A stretch of 64,000 nt of DNA from assembly GCA_015680905.1 (NCBI GenBank), contig CM027385.1, forward strand, positions 24,620,501 through 24,684,500, written 5' to 3'. The notes beneath the pieces were generated by a model that did no database searches, had not been told where the DNA came from, and saw only the letters and a list, made by a program, of their open reading frames with translations. Below, one piece after another: positions 32,340-43,024 of the stretch. This stretch comes from Coptis chinensis. Taxonomy: Eukaryota > Streptophyta > Magnoliopsida > Ranunculales > Ranunculaceae. Made by a program: the position numbers and the translations under genes. Each line of letters begins with the position of its first letter. Position 1 is the stretch's first letter.

Positions 32340-34643
32340 ATGTTCAAGGATGATCAAACGAAAGCTGGAGATTATGGATTCTCTGGAGATAAAGAAAAAC
32401 AGCATTGTCACTGTGTCTCTGACGAGGATCCACCTATACTACATAATGTTCGCAGAGATAGAGTTGTTACCGCTCCTCCAGCATCAGTAAAGACGAATCT
32501 CATCTCACCTGTTTTAACTTTGAAAGAAGAAAAAACAGTTTTGCCCTTAGGACCTGAAAAGGCTCAGAACTCACATGTTTCAACTGTGAGAGAAGAGAAG
32601 TTAGATGTGAACCAGAAACAAAATCAGCATACAGCTAAATCCAAGGATCTTGAACCTTTTGCTTTGGAGAACTGCTCCCCTAATGTTTCCGTAAAGAATG
32701 AGGTAGAAAAGGAAACAGGTGAAGAGAATGTACAAGAGGAGTTGGAAAGAAAGGAAGAACTTATGAGAAAAGAAGCTGCTGCAGCAATTAGAGAGCAGCT
32801 TCTTGTCGAAGAAAAGGACAAAGCTAAGAAAGTAGAAGAGAAAAAGAAGCGTCATGCAGAGAAGGCTCAAGCTAGGGCTCAATATTGGGAACGTAAGGAA
32901 GCCGAACTTAAAGAGAAGGTAAATCTCTTCAGCCTTCGTTTGCCAAGTTGGTCGGGTTGACTTATGATCATTAATATGCTGCCCATATAGTAGAATAGAC
33001 GCCCGCTTATTTATTATAAATTCTGGCCGTTTGAGCAGCAGATTTATTTGATCACAGTAACTAAAAATTTGGCAATAGACGGACACATTCTTGTTAATTT
33101 GGATTAAAAGGAGTCACTTGGCCTTGCCTCTATTTATGGTTTTAGTGTTCTGGTGTGGTACACAGGGGCGGCTCAAGGCTATTCGGGGCCCTAAGCGAAG
33201 TTCGAATAGGAGGCCTTCTACAATTAATACCAAAAAAAATTGTTTACAACTTATTGCTTTATTTATGTTATTTCATCATATGAGTGCAATTGTTCATTTA
33301 CTACATTATCACTTAAACTAACCGATTCACTTTGTTTATAGTTTTTTATAAATTTAAAAATAGCTCCTCTTTGAGATTCAATCGCCTCATCTACTTTTCT
33401 CTTTTCTTGATGTTTTTTTATTACCGGATTTATACTTTCGGTTCATGTCAAAACAGTAAAATAATATGCAAGCAATAAGCAATAAGTTCTCACATAGTCA
33501 CATAACATACCAAAAAATAAAATAAAATGGAAACAATCACCGTGAGACGAAGCTTAATTGATAGGCGAAGTCGCGTTTGAAGTATAGGGTAAAAAAGTAG
33601 ACAATCCACGAGACCACGACAATCACTTTGGCTAAGCAAGTAAGCAACTAGTCCAATTATACCTATTAAAACCACTATCCATTATCCAAAAAAGAAAATA
33701 ATGAGTTTGAGTGGAATTAAATTAGAATTTAGAATATAACAATTTAACAATTAAAGTAAAAAAAAACACCAATATTTTCTTTTCTTTTATCTTTTTTGAA
33801 AATAGAGAGAAGAAGAAGAATATAGAGAGTCAGAAAGAATGAGAGATTATAAAACCAAAGAAAGCAAAAAGAATATGATAGAGGTAAGAGTGTATTGTTG
33901 GTTTTATAAAGAGATGAAGAAGAACGTTGATTAGTTATGGCGGCGTGCATTATTTTGCTTGAGAATTGAAGGTGTGGGAAATGGTGGAGAAGCTGAAGGC
34001 GAGAGAAACGAAGGGTCTGTTCTTTGTATACCATTTTTTTTTCTTTTCCAATGTAAAAATGTTTTTTTTTTTCTCTTACCGATAATGGACTGGATAGTGG
34101 ATTGGACTGGAATATATTGGGGGCCCCTTGAGCTGCGGGGCCCTAAGCCGTTGCTTATTTTGCTACATGGATGAGCCGGCCCTGGTGGTACACTATTTAG
34201 CACTCGATTTTTCGGGTTGCCTTCAGACTCTTCAATTTGCATTTTATGGCTTTAGTATATTGTTGTCTAGTGTTTCCACACAACACTTTGTGTTCTTCAT
34301 ATATATAATATATAAAACATTTGCAGGAGATAGAGAAAAGAGAGAAGAAAAAGGCAAGAAAGAAGGCAAAACAGAACATCATTGAGGGAGAATCATCGGT
34401 TTGTAGCCTTCATAGCGAAATTTTCAGGAAGCCTTCATAGCGAACTTAATCGGAAAACTAATCTTTCTTGACTTTTTATGTTTTTTACTTTTTATGATCA
34501 TTTTGTTTAAATGGCAGTTTGCACCTCTTGATACTCCTGCTGCAGTCGATGCTTTCCTTAAATATTGTAGTCCAAATGTGTTCGTGCTTTGGGAAAGAAG
34601 GTCTGGCCAAATCTCATATTGGGTGCCTAAAGAAAAGGCATAA
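32340..34643 (+). CDS. Uncharacterised lysine/glutamate-rich coiled-coil protein, three exons
   Basis: Exon 1 (to 32918) begins at ATG 32340 with MFKDDQTKAGDYGFSGDKEK. It ends in a highly charged helix (EEKDKAKKVEEKKKRHAEKA, RAQYWERKEAELKEK) before a GTAAAT donor. Exon 2 (34327-34398, after TTTGCAG) continues EIEKREKKKARKKAKQNIIE. Exon 3 (34518-34643, after GGCAG) encodes FAPLDTPAAVDAFLKYCS and ends VFVLWERRSGQISYWVPKEK-A-stop. All junctions are in phase 0 and the product would be about 258 residues. The C-terminal 40 residues look globular. The charged helix recalls proton-pump-interactor-like proteins, but I do not assign a function. Intron 1 is 1.4 kb because a hAT element sits in it. An upstream non-coding exon is possible, since CTTCCAG precedes the start. 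Confidence 0.7.
33163..34184. mobile_element. Non-autonomous hAT transposon in intron 1, 8-bp duplication GTGGTACA
   Basis: The element begins CAGGGGCGGCTCAAGG and ends TGAGCCGGCCCTG. Inner copies of GGGGCCCTAAGC lie near both ends (about 33186 and 34136). GTGGTACA flanks it exactly on both sides (33155-33162 and 34185-34192). An 8-bp duplication with CAGGG-type ends is diagnostic for hAT (Ac-like) elements. At 1022 bp it has no transposase. The open frames inside are AT-rich and meaningless. Confidence 0.93.
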
Positions 34644-34901
34644 GTGAATATCGCAATAATAATTCGTGCCTTTATGTGGAATTTGAAATTGAGGATAACC
34701 CTGAATGTGGGCGAGATATTTTTCCTTTAGATTTCACTTTCTCTATTTCAAATGGACGTAAACAATTGATCACTTTTTAGTCAATAGAGCTTTAAAGCGA
34801 GGAGGATACTTTGAGTACTTATCGGATGCCACTTTCATGATATTCGATTACCAAAAGTTTGTAATACTTAGCATAGTCCACTCCCCCCACCTCCTCCTCA
34901 G

Positions 34902-35248
34902 TAAGGGTGGAATTTGAGCCGAGGGCTCGGAGCTCGGCTTGGGCTTGGCTCGTTTAAGCTCGGCTCGAGCTCGCCGCGTTTACTATATGAGCGAGCTCGA
35001 GCTCAAATAAAAGCTCGTGTAACAAATGAGCTTGATGAAGCTCGTCTCGTTTAGTTCAAATAGCATATTTATAGTGTAAAATAACCGAGGGCTTGGAGCT
35101 CGGCTTGGGCTTGGCTCGTTTAAGCTCAGCTCGAGCTCGCTCGTTTACTATATGAGCCGAGCTCGAGCCCAATTTAAAGCTCGTGTAATTAGCGAGCCGA
35201 GCTTGACCATGGTAAAGCTCGGCTTGTTTAGCTCGAATTCCACCCTTA
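34902..35248. mobile_element. hAT-type MITE with 8-bp duplication CTCCTCAG
   Basis: The inverted termini TAAGGGTGGAATTTGAGC and GCTCGAATTCCACCCTTA bound a 347-bp element flanked by CTCCTCAG on both sides (34894-34901 and 35249-35256). The interior is made of GAGCTCGG/GGCTTGGCTCG words, with a block of about 70 bases (GAGGGCT-GGAGCTCGGCTTG...) present twice (from about 34919 and 35087). It has no coding capacity. It lies about 260 bases beyond the stop codon of the coiled-coil gene and may be in its 3' region. Confidence 0.93.
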
Positions 35249-35256
35249 CTCCTCAG

Positions 35257-38200
35257 CCTCGTTCCTGTCCTCCGTATAAGCATATTACCTTTAGATCCTT
35301 TGGTAAATAAAAATCATTCCAGTTGGTTTTCGTTTGATCTGTGCATTTGGATTGTTGACTCTCTCCTTTCATCTCTTTTTTTGGTGATCGGTAATTGTAT
35401 TTGTTTTAATCTCGGCAAGTTATGCTCAGTCGTCTTGGCTTTGTTAAATGCCCGGTTTCTTCCAGATCTTTCAAACTTTGGTCACGACCACTAGCTCTAC
35501 CCTTGATTTCGTTGATCTATTGCGGTAGTTTGGATTTTTATACATTGGCAACTCTATGAAGTATTGGATTCCGGATGATGGCATATTCAGGATTAGCTTT
35601 TGTAGTTGCGGCTATGTGTCTTAGACTCTAGTGCAGATGTCTTTATTATCTCTTATCCGACAACCCGTAAGATATTCTATATTTTTGGATACGTGGTCAT
35701 TCTATTTTCCTTTGTGATAATATTTATCGGGTTAAGTGAAATATTGGAGCTCTATAGAAGGATATATGAGGAGTATCTAGCAATCCCGTTGTAAAAGGGA
35801 AGGCAATCGAGCTTGAAAAGTTTCTGGTGGGCTTTATACAACAACAACGTTGAGGTGACTCATGATAGTTTTGTGCAACTCATCTACTTGTTTCAGTTGA
35901 TTACTATAAACTATGAGCTTTCTTCATCTCTCGCTTACGATTATATTTTGGCGGGCATTTATTCCAAATCGGTCATGGCATACAAGGTGCAACATCCCAT
36001 TGCCTCGGTCAGAATTTTGCCAAGATGTTCGAGATAACCTTCGAGAATGAGATGAGAGAGAAGGCTATGGTCCGCGCAGAATTCACGGCGCATCTGACTT
36101 TCGAACAATAACTCTCACACAATTTCTTTTGTTATTTTTTTATTTCACATAATTGCTTAGGTACTTAACAAGACTGAAGTTAACCATCTCTGAAATTTTA
36201 TAAAGGCATTGGATGAGAAGCACTTCTCTACCGATATTTTCTCGACCGTCCTAGAATAGTTAAAAATTGAGTGTGAAAACCAATAGACTCTTCGTCGGAT
36301 CAAGAGTTCATTTAATATAGAACTTATAGAAGTCCGATTCATTCGAAAAGTAATTTATATCTCCTGCTCACTTAGTCGTTTGTAGGACTATTCATTCTTA
36401 TATATGAAGAGATCGAGATGTGCATTTGACAATGATCACAACATTTTTTGAATGGGCTAAGGTTTGATGCTCTATTGTACTTTGTCATTAATTGACATGC
36501 TTTCGTGGGAACACACAGGTGCTCTGAAGCCATATTTCGCCATTTAATTCTAATGCAATTTTGTGTTTTTCGGGCAAACAATCATGGATCCTTGCAAATT
36601 ATATGTGAGTATTATCGTTTATGTTGTCCTACCAGAGGAACAACACTTGCATTCTCGTTCCTCCTCGGAGCACACGCATCCTTTGGAATTCCACAGACCT
36701 AGTGAAACGATTATTTTACATGTTCGGGATTAACCATTGATTTGAAATCCTGCAGCGGTCCGGAGTTTGTAGAGGTAAATTCCTATATTTAAATGAGTGT
36801 ACCAATGCCAAAAATAACAATTTAGTCGGTTGTAAGACAAATGGATTCACCCCTAAGTTGATATTTTCCCAATGAACGAGAGGTGCATGTGTTGGTTGTG
36901 ACTTGTGAATCGTGGTAGAGCATTGGGTATGAAAAGTAATATTATGCTCAAAATATTTTGGAGCTAAAAGTAATATTTTTATTTCATAATACCAACAACG
37001 CCAGAGATATGATGTTATTAAAAAGATTTTGATAAGCTCATCACATATCTACTATTGGCATATTTTCGGTGAAAAAACATATTAATTGGAGATCGGGGAA
37101 AGCACAATAGACGATAAATGTTTTTCAAGAATGATCCTATACAAGAGAAGTAAAAATTAGTGGAACCTACTCCACAAGAGTCATATGTCCAAAGCGTGTA
37201 TGTAAATGCTGTTGGTTTTCATTTATTGTATTATATGTTTATGGAGTAGGTTACGTTTACAAACTTTTTATCGCAAACTTCATACAATGCCCCTAACAAG
37301 GTGATTTAAGGGATAATTTCTTGATTTCACCACCATGGAGATCATGTCTATATAATATCAGCTCATTTACAAATAGCTAACCTCTTTTTGAAATTGTTCT
37401 CAACTTACTTAATTTTTTAACGGTCGAAGAAAGCGGATATTGCATCCATCTTTTCCTCAATGTCAAAAAATGTGCAAAGGAACCCGATTTTTGGGGTGAT
37501 GATTTCCATGGAGTATCATACTTAAAATAATTCAGCCTTCGATTCATCTTGTGGGGTGTGGGAGGGCATTGTATGTACATTTATGTATGTATTTCTGATT
37601 TCACTTCTCTATGATATTATCGGGCACACAATGCAAGATTAGCGGAGGAGGAGGCAATCTGCTTCTATCTGTGTGGGCGAGTTGCATGCTTATGTGGCTT
37701 GTTGCGCCTTGAACATGTAATTATCTGCTCTATCTCGATTGACAAAACCATGCCCTATCATCCGATCCTAGGGAAATAGTTATAATTGTCACCTTCTTAT
37801 GAAAACCAGAAAGTATGTCCAGATGATGTCATTATTGAGGGTAATTCTTGTGGTGTTCACTCCTCGGATCGGTGATCCATATACATATTTTAATCAGATT
37901 TGTTATAGCTTCTTATTTATAATGGTATAATTCTTCAGGTTTATCTTCAAGTGATTATGCATCTCCCAATTTAAGTGTATACACAGATACATGTAATTTT
38001 TGATACTATATGTAGAGTAATTGGATTGAAGTTGAAATCGTTTTGTACCTATTCTTGCTTCAAAACTTTCACCGAACTTTTTGTTTAAATTCATATTGTA
38101 TGCTTAGGAAGAAGGGAAAAAGTCGTGGAGTAGGTTAATTTGAAATTAAGTAACTGTAGAAGTTAAGGACCAATGTCTAATTTTCTTTGGATTATCTCAA

Positions 38201-39064
38201 ACATTTGTTCATTGCACACGCCTTTTTCCGCGTTTCATGTCAAATCTAATAAGTTTTCAAATGGGTGATTTTTTCTTTTGAATTCTTCAGTTCCATAGAA
38301 AATGATAAATTATGTTAAGACCAAAAGAAAATTGGTAACAAGAAACCTTTTAAATCTGATTACGTAAAGCGTGCCCGCTTACATCCTATGATTGTGTTTG
38401 CATGTTTCGTGTATTGACAATGTTAGCGAGGGCACTTTTGGAGAAGCAAATTGTCGCTGTCCGCTCTAACTTGGTATGGTTGAGTGATGACATTGACTTC
38501 ATGTGAATCCTCCATGTACTTATGGTTTTGTAGAAAGCCCGTCCCAATGTAAACAAATGTGGAATAAGGAGTTACTCTGTTACTTGAGCGTGTAGGAATT
38601 GTTTCTTGGCGAGGTGGAAGATTGTAATGACTTGAGTTTTATGGCGGTTTGACTTGGGGCTCATTGAGTCCAGCCTTCACCATAACATCTATGTATCTAA
38701 CCAATAGACGTCGCCTTAAAAAAGCAGTCGATAGTGCTATGAGCTTTATCTATGTATGCGTGAAGTGTGTCGAAGACCTATCAGCCACTACATTTTTAGA
38801 AATTCAGTCACAACAAACCAATAATTTTATCTCCACCACATGCACATCCTCCTAGCATGTGTGCTTTTTCCTCGCCTCGCTTTTGTTCTCACACCACCGC
38901 CAAAATTTTATACATGAATTGAATTCTAAATTCAAACCCATCACTTCATTGAAAAGAGTGAGATTTGATCCGAGGCGATTCATCCAAAACCTTGTGATTT
39001 TATTGTTGGTTGTGCTGATATAGTTTTGAGTGTATCTACTGCCCTTGCATATTAGGTGCTTTTA
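35257..39064. other. 3.8 kb without a recognised gene
   Basis: Several short frames have mildly protein-like composition (for example 35813-36037 and about 36025-36100), but none shows a domain, a gene structure or transposon ends that I can name. Base composition is a little less AT-rich than the surroundings. This may be the worn-down interior of an old element. Confidence 0.4.
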
Positions 39065-40640
39065 GAGCATCTCTAGGTGGACGTATCCGTGGTCGCATTC
39101 TTCAAATTTGAAGAAATGCGTCGGAATTTCCCGGAATTCCAACTCTAGGTGGTCGCATTCGTGGTCGCATCACCGCTTGTTCGCATTCTTGTTCGCAAAT
39201 TTGGCAATTTGGATGCGGATAGCGGGCGACAATAGTAATGTCGCGCGCGCCATTACTAATGTCGCGCAACTTTTTGACTTTGACCACAAACAAGGATTAC
39301 CAGCTATTATTAATCGCCGCCACCTACTATCGGCGCCACTCCACTCCTAATGTCGCGTGCTTCAACGGGCAAAAACGGCCGGATTTCTACCTTCTATATC
39401 TACACTCATCTCCTTCTTCATTTTCACACACAACACTCAACCATTTCACACACAACAACTCTCAACCTTTCACACATAACACTCTCAATGTCACAACCAA
39501 AACAAGGAAGGGGTCCAAGTTGGACAAATGAAGAAAATATTGCTCTTACTAGAGCATGGATTGAGATTGGAGAAGATCCTATAGTAGGGAATGATCAATC
39601 GGGTCAAGTTTATTGGGAACAATTATGGCTAGAATGAATCAAATTCAAGGTTTTGACCGCGAACCGTAAGTGGAAGGGAGTTTCACAACGTTAAGCGATT
39701 ATTTTACCGTTCTTCAACAAATATCATGCTATACTCAGAAAGCTTGAAGAACAACCTCCAAGCGGGTGGGGACGTGAAGACATTGTAAGATTCGTTTATA
39801 CTTCGTTTAATTTATACTTCATTTTATATACTACTTGATATTGATTTTTTTTTTTTTTTTTAATAAACGTAGCTTTCAGACGCAGCAACAACTTATGCGG
39901 CTACTACTGGAAAACCTTGGATATGGCAAGATTGTTATAATCTAGTCAAAAATACGCCAAAGTGGCAAAGAACTCAGTTACGCAACGAAACGCTTGCTCC
40001 AAGACCAAAGAAGAAAGCAAGATCCGAGATGTTGAAGGTTTCGATTCTTCACCCTCAACCCCAACCCCTTCAACGCCTTTACTCTACCCCTTCACCTTCA
40101 TCAGTACTTTCGAGTACGATCCTAGCAGCGATCATCAAGGGTTTTGGAGAGGTCACGGTAGGAAGCAGAGCAAAGAAATTGAGAAGAACAAGAAAAAGTT
40201 GCTTCTACCGTTGAGGGTAATGTTGCATCCATCGCTAAAAATATGGATGATTTTCTTGAAGCTTTTAAAGAAAGTCGAAGAAATAAAGAAGAGATTCAAA
40301 ATGAGCAATTTCAAAGTATGATGAAATTGAAGCAAGAGAAGACACAAAAAAAGTTATTTTTGAAGCAAGAAAAACTCCGTGTTAGAGAGGAGGAAAATGA
40401 GACTAGGTTGTTGGCAATGTCACTCGACAATGTCAATCCTCGTTTGCGAAGGGTTTTAGAGCTAAAACAAGATGCAATTGTAGCTAAATATGAAAAAAGG
40501 TCGAGCAAGTAGTACAAAATGAAGCTTCCAACAAACGGAAGCCAATGATGAAGAAAATGATGACTGACTTGATAATTAGAGTAACTCTAGTAGTATGTAA
40601 TAAGGGTGATATGTAATAGTTATCTTTTATTTATTTATTT
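39065..40640 (+). mobile_element. PIF/Harbinger-type element, right end not found
   Basis: After a TTA (39062-39064) the sequence starts GAGCATCTCTAGGTGGACG, the usual style of PIF/Harbinger and Tourist termini. A GGTGGTCGCATTCGTGGTCGC duplication of the end sequence follows within 90 bases. It carries an ORF1-type Myb/SANT-like gene (39488-40512) but no DDE transposase. The inverted right terminus was not found. The right limit given is only where the coding remains and their 3' tail end; retroelement A begins at 40878. Confidence 0.6.
39488..40512 (+). pseudogene. Harbinger ORF1-like Myb/SANT-domain protein, broken
   Basis: PIF/Harbinger elements encode a Myb/SANT-like protein that binds the element ends and brings the transposase to them. 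From ATG 39488 the frame reads MSQPKQGRGPSWTNEENIAL then TRAWIEIGEDPIVGNDQSGQ and YWEQLW, the conserved start of these proteins (often mis-annotated as glutathione-transferase-like). After a frame break come pieces of the trihelix region. An intron-like gap at about 39786-39872 is followed by GKPWIWQDCYNLVKNTPKWQ, a serine/proline-rich linker, and finally MDDFLEAFKESRRNKEEIQN with a charged helical C-terminus ending at TAG 40510-40512. At least two frame breaks make it non-functional as read. Confidence 0.72.
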
Positions 40641-40877
40641 TTATTTTATGTTTTTGCAATCATGTATTAGTTGTCGTTCTATTAATAAAAATTGTAATTC
40701 ATTTGCTAAATCAAAGGAAATAAATTCTAAATCACACAACATAATAATAATCACACAACATATCAAAATGATCAAATGAACAATTCTAAATCACACAACA
40801 TAATAATAATCGTCATACAACAACCTCCTAGACTATCCTACATACGCCTCCTCTGCCGTGAACTCCTCCTCGACTGT
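40641..40877 (-). other. Flank of retroelement A; possible C-terminal end of a transposon gene
   Basis: AATAATAATCACACAACAT-type words repeat here. On the minus strand, directly at the border with element A, the sequence encodes QSRRRSSRQRRRM and a stop. Such arginine-rich tails are common on plant-mobile-domain transposon proteins, so this may be the lost end of the fragment at 50543-51476, split by element A. Confidence 0.3.
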
Positions 40878-42255
40878 TGATAAGAGCCCAAAACTGTAGT
40901 TTTAACCCCTTAATAATCATCTTGTTAGACCAATTATGTGAATAATAAGTAAGAGTTAACACCGATTCTGCGTTTTATGCATTTCGGGCTTCAAAGTCCA
41001 TTATGTGCGAGAAATGTACCACTTTAGCGAGATCTGAGGAGCAAAAGTCAGCCAGAACTTCCGAAAGCCGTATCTTTGGACTCGGACCTCGAATTGGGCC
41101 TACCTTATGTCAAAACGACCGGCTCGGAAAGAGCTTTGCAATGGTCCAAGCCTTGACCCAATCAGAGGAGCAGAAGTGGACGAAAAGTCTGTGGAAGCAA
41201 ACTGCAGCTGAAGAGGCCTTTTTGGACTGAAAGAATTGGGTTTTGGGCCGATTCTGCGGCCCAAAACATGGCTCCAAGCCCATGCACGATTTTTGGATCT
41301 GAATGTATAAAAACAAAAGCTTAGTTCATTGTTAATGGTAGATAGTTAGGTTAGAAAATAAATTAGATTAGTTAGCCTCCATTAAACCTTAATTCTAGAT
41401 CTAGTTTTCATTAGATTAATTAAGTTTAATTTCATTTCAATTCTTGTTTTAGATTAAACTCTCAAATTATTGTTCTTGATTGATTAGATAATAAAAATAG
41501 TTATTTTGACAATTTGATTTATAGATCTAAATTCCATTATTGTTTGTTATCATTTCATAGTTATTAATTAGATTTCGATTATTGTTTAGTGAAATCGCAT
41601 AAAGTTAGAATCTTTTCATTATGTTTAGTTTAGATTTAATGGGAATTGTTAGTTTGATGAATCAAGGCTAAATCCTCCATTAGAGGGGTTGATGAAGCCT
41701 TGATGAAAAACTTAGTTGTTAGTGTAGAATTGTTTGTAGATTCTATTCCACTCTAGAAAGTCGTGTTTAGCCATGAGAATGGGTAGACGACTTCACATGC
41801 TAGTTAGTACTTTCTGTAGAAATGCCATGAACACTAGGGATTAGAACTTCGAATTTCTTGCCGTAGAAGAACGTGAGAATCGAGATACAAGAATCTATAC
41901 TAGGTTATTAAGTTGGATTCGAGGTGGATTCAATTCCCCTCTAATCCTTTATCTAGATTCAAAACAAGCATATTTCCATAGTATTAAGTAGTTAAATTCA
42001 ACGTAGACCCATTTTAGTTTCATCGTAGTATAACACCCTTCAGTAAAGCTCTCATAGACTTAAAAACGACTAGTTAGATTAGAAAACATCCATGCTAGGG
42101 AACTAGGAGTGGAACGAACTTCGTACTCCATTTAGTGCATTTCGCATTGAGAGTAGAAGCTTTGATAATTGAGTATAAAAGTACCAAGTTTAGTTTACTT
42201 ACGTTGTGAATTCATAGTTCATTTCGTAGGTAAACTATTCATTTTATAGTTATCA
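40878..42255 (+). repeat. 5' LTR of element A
   Basis: Starts TGATAAGAGCCCAAAACTGT and ends TTTATAGTTATCA. A TATA-like TATAAAAA lies at 41306-41313, followed by a long run of T-rich leader. The 3' LTR (49167-50542) matches it nearly base for base apart from scattered small indels. Confidence 0.95.
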
Positions 42256-42257
42256 AA

Positions 42258-42275
42258 TGGCGCCGCTGCCATCTT
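42258..42275 (+). other. Primer binding site, tRNA-Asp type
   Basis: TGGCGCCGCTGCC starts two bases after the LTR end. Athila-type elements use a site complementary to the 3' end of tRNA-Asp (TGGCGCCGTTGCC), so this matches with one difference. Confidence 0.85.
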
Positions 42276-42411
42276 AGTTGCACTTTAGCATTGTTTTCTT
42301 TGTAGAAGTAGTCATTTTTAAGTCCCATTAAACCCACCCACCCTTGTTTGATTCATCTTTTGTGGTTATTCGTTTCAGTTTTCGGAAAAAAATACGGATG
42401 GCGCCCATTCA

Positions 42412-42605
42412 AGGAAGAGAGCGACCAGCGCTATATTCTTGGAATTTCAACAATACAATTGGCGCCAGCGCTAAAGAAGAGCGACCAGCTAAGTTCTTGG
42501 AATTTTCTTCTTACACAAAAGATACGCTTAATGAGCGCGACCAGCTAAGTTACTGGAACTTCGAATTTACACCGAAGCCCAGCTCAAATTCGGCAAGTCG
42601 TAGAT
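42412..42605 (+). repeat. Degenerate three-fold repeat in the leader of element A
   Basis: GAGCGACCAGC followed by a variable stretch and then TTGGAATTTC or TACTGGAACTTCG occurs three times at about 60-base steps (about 42419, 42480 and 42536). A related GCGACCAGC block recurs in the 3' region near 46989. The open frame across the repeats is probably not a gene. Confidence 0.6.
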
Positions 42606-43024
42606 AAGCCTTAGCTGAAATTTCTGGATTTCCCGGGTTTGATTCGAACTTCGAGTTTGTCAAGTTTTTCAGTGTTCTAATCTCTTATTTACACTGAACA
42701 CGCCAACAAACAAGACGCTATTCATAAGCAAAGCAAGGACGCTTATCGGTATTCCTTTCTTCCACTCCTGATCTTACGTCGGAGGAGTTTTAATTCTAGT
42801 ATAATCGGGGCTTGTTTTTCAGTAGAAATAAATATAACACGCCTATCTAGAATTTCACACACTACACCTGATATTATGGTGAAGCAAGAGAGACTCCTCT
42901 CTCTCGACTTTTATAAAGCTTTGGCGATAGCCCTAAATCTTGCATCGTTAAGCGGACCAACGGGGATTTTTGAATTCCCCAAACATATTTAATCTCATTA
43001 CCCGTTTTCCATGGTCTAGACCAT

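Noticed and set aside
32601..33086. 161-codon minus-strand open frame
   Set aside because: It lies antisense to the charged coiled-coil exon, where Glu/Lys codons read backwards give long Phe/Leu/Ser frames, and it shows no domain.
35257..39064. Search for CRISPR-like, tRNA, rRNA or bacterial-type genes here and elsewhere
   Set aside because: No regularly spaced direct repeats with unique spacers, no cloverleaf-forming sequence with conserved internal promoter boxes and no rRNA signature were noticed in the window.
42344..42607. 87-codon frame in the element A leader
   Set aside because: It crosses the degenerate GCGACCAGC repeats, has no known domain, and the corresponding frame is not kept in element B.
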